Of a stretch of DNA of 6,101 nucleotides, positions 5,753-6,101 are shown one piece after another. Numbering within the stretch: position 1 is the stretch's first letter; every line of letters starts with the position of its first letter. Where the stretch lies: contig JAYSQA010000008.1 of assembly GCA_043721775.1 (NCBI GenBank), positions 1 through 6,101 of the forward strand. The letters run 5' to 3'. Source of the DNA: Stagnihabitans sp043721775. Its GTDB lineage: Bacteria; Pseudomonadota; Alphaproteobacteria; Rhodobacterales; Rhodobacteraceae. A program made the translations under genes and the position numbers. The notes beneath the pieces were generated by a model. The model was not told the DNA's origin, did not search any database, and saw only the letters and a program-made list of their open reading frames with translations.

Positions 5753-6007
5753 TCACCCGGCGGATGGAATGGTGCAGACCAGCTTGATCTGGTGATTGCT
5801 GACCGATCGACTTTGGTCGCGGACAAAATGCAGGTAAGCGCCGTCGTCCGCCTGGCTGTAGGCCACGTCCGAGTATCCCATGACGGCGTCGTATATCCGG
5901 GTCCCGCCAATGCAGAAAGGGTGCAGCGTCGCTTGAACGGCAGCAGGCCAGCCGTCCCTCGACACCGATAGCGCTGAGGTCAACATCATTCTCAAGGGCA
6001 CCCTCAT
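5753..6007 (-). CDS. Hypothetical 84-residue ORF, possibly a gene remnant
   Basis: I do not recognise this product. The second half, about residues 36-76 (GTRIYDAVMGYSDVAYSQ and following), uses mostly G/C-ending codons like the neighbouring real genes and reads like folded protein. The first 35 residues do so less. Its ATG overlaps the TGA of the fragment from the right edge (ATGA), a pattern of coupled genes, but no ribosome site precedes it. There is no clear signal peptide or membrane helix, only a short MMLTSALSV stretch near the start. It may be a small real gene, a frameshifted tail of the upstream gene, or spurious; readings on the opposite strand at the same place look worse. Confidence 0.3.
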   Translation of the reverse strand: MRVPLRMMLTSALSVSRDGWPAAVQATLHPFCIGGTRIYDAVMGYSDVAYSQADDGAYLHFVRDQSRSVSNHQIKLVCTIPSAG

Positions 6008-6101
6008 CCAAGCGAGACACGGAGGTCGGCCAATGCCTCAAGCTGCGCCCGAACATGGCCGTCCAGCACCCGCTGCATGGTCGTGGCCTCGATCACTAGC
6101 G
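6004..6101 (-). CDS. C-terminal fragment of an unrecognised protein entering from the right edge
   Basis: The minus strand is open from base 6101 down to TGA at 6006-6004, giving 31 residues that include MQRVLDGHVRAQLEALADL, an amphipathic helix-like tail. Codon use is GC-rich and gene-like. The gene start lies outside the window, so neither family nor integrity can be judged. It would run toward acr3, convergent with the right arm. Confidence 0.35.
   Translation of the reverse strand, partial: LVIEATTMQRVLDGHVRAQLEALADLRVSLG

Larger units (their letters stand above)
5480..6101. other. Right flank without a confident gene
   Basis: This 622-base stretch follows acr3. All six frames hold only short or arginine/proline-rich readings, except for the two weak minus-strand candidates listed separately. 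I recognise no transposase, tRNA, integrase or insertion-sequence end. There is one hairpin (5661-5693). TGTGG at 5480-5484 pairs with CCACA at 5500-5504 around a 15-nt loop, with no T-run, so it is not a convincing terminator. It looks like the border of the ars island or decayed sequence. Confidence 0.5.

Noticed and set aside
5494..5910. 138-codon minus-strand ORF in the right flank
   Set aside because: Composition is rich in Arg, Pro, Thr and Ser with no domain pattern, and it conflicts with the frame of the 84-codon ORF; probably noncoding.
5612..5971. 119-codon plus-strand ORF in the right flank
   Set aside because: No ribosome site and no recognisable motif, and it lies opposite the 84-codon minus ORF whose codon use is more gene-like.

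Overview
This window is a complete, divergently organised arsenic-resistance (ars) island in a GC-rich genome. High GC at third codon positions, the style of the ArsR-ArsC, ACR3 and GAPDH proteins, and the short overlaps between genes suggest an alphaproteobacterium, most likely of the Rhodobacter/Paracoccus/Roseobacter group. That placement is inferred from protein style, not from a marker gene.

Left arm (minus strand, read from 2532 down to 1). An in-frame ArsR-ArsC fusion (As(III)-sensing repressor plus thioredoxin-type arsenate reductase) is followed after 9 nt by an ars-type glyceraldehyde-3-phosphate dehydrogenase. This overlaps the GTG start of arsJ, an MFS permease cut by the left edge. 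By the known GAPDH/ArsJ pathway, the dehydrogenase makes the unstable 1-arseno-3-phosphoglycerate from arsenate and ArsJ exports it.

Control region (2533-2656). It carries a 28-bp interrupted palindrome (2525-2552) covering the start codon of the arsR-arsC gene, a second 6-2-6 palindrome (2573-2586), weak promoter-like hexamers in both directions and a good ribosome binding site for arsA.

Right arm (plus strand). A full-length two-domain ArsA ATPase with all three metal-site cysteines is followed after 12 nt by an ACR3-type arsenite efflux permease. No arsD is present in the window.

The locus therefore encodes two parallel arsenate routes: reduction to arsenite with ACR3/ArsA export, and arsenylation of glyceraldehyde 3-phosphate with ArsJ export. 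Both are probably under one fused repressor/reductase.

Right flank (5480-6101). No confident gene is seen. It contains a hairpin and, on the minus strand, a fragment of a C-terminal coding end overlapping an 84-codon ORF by ATGA; I recognise neither. It looks like the edge of the island or decayed sequence.
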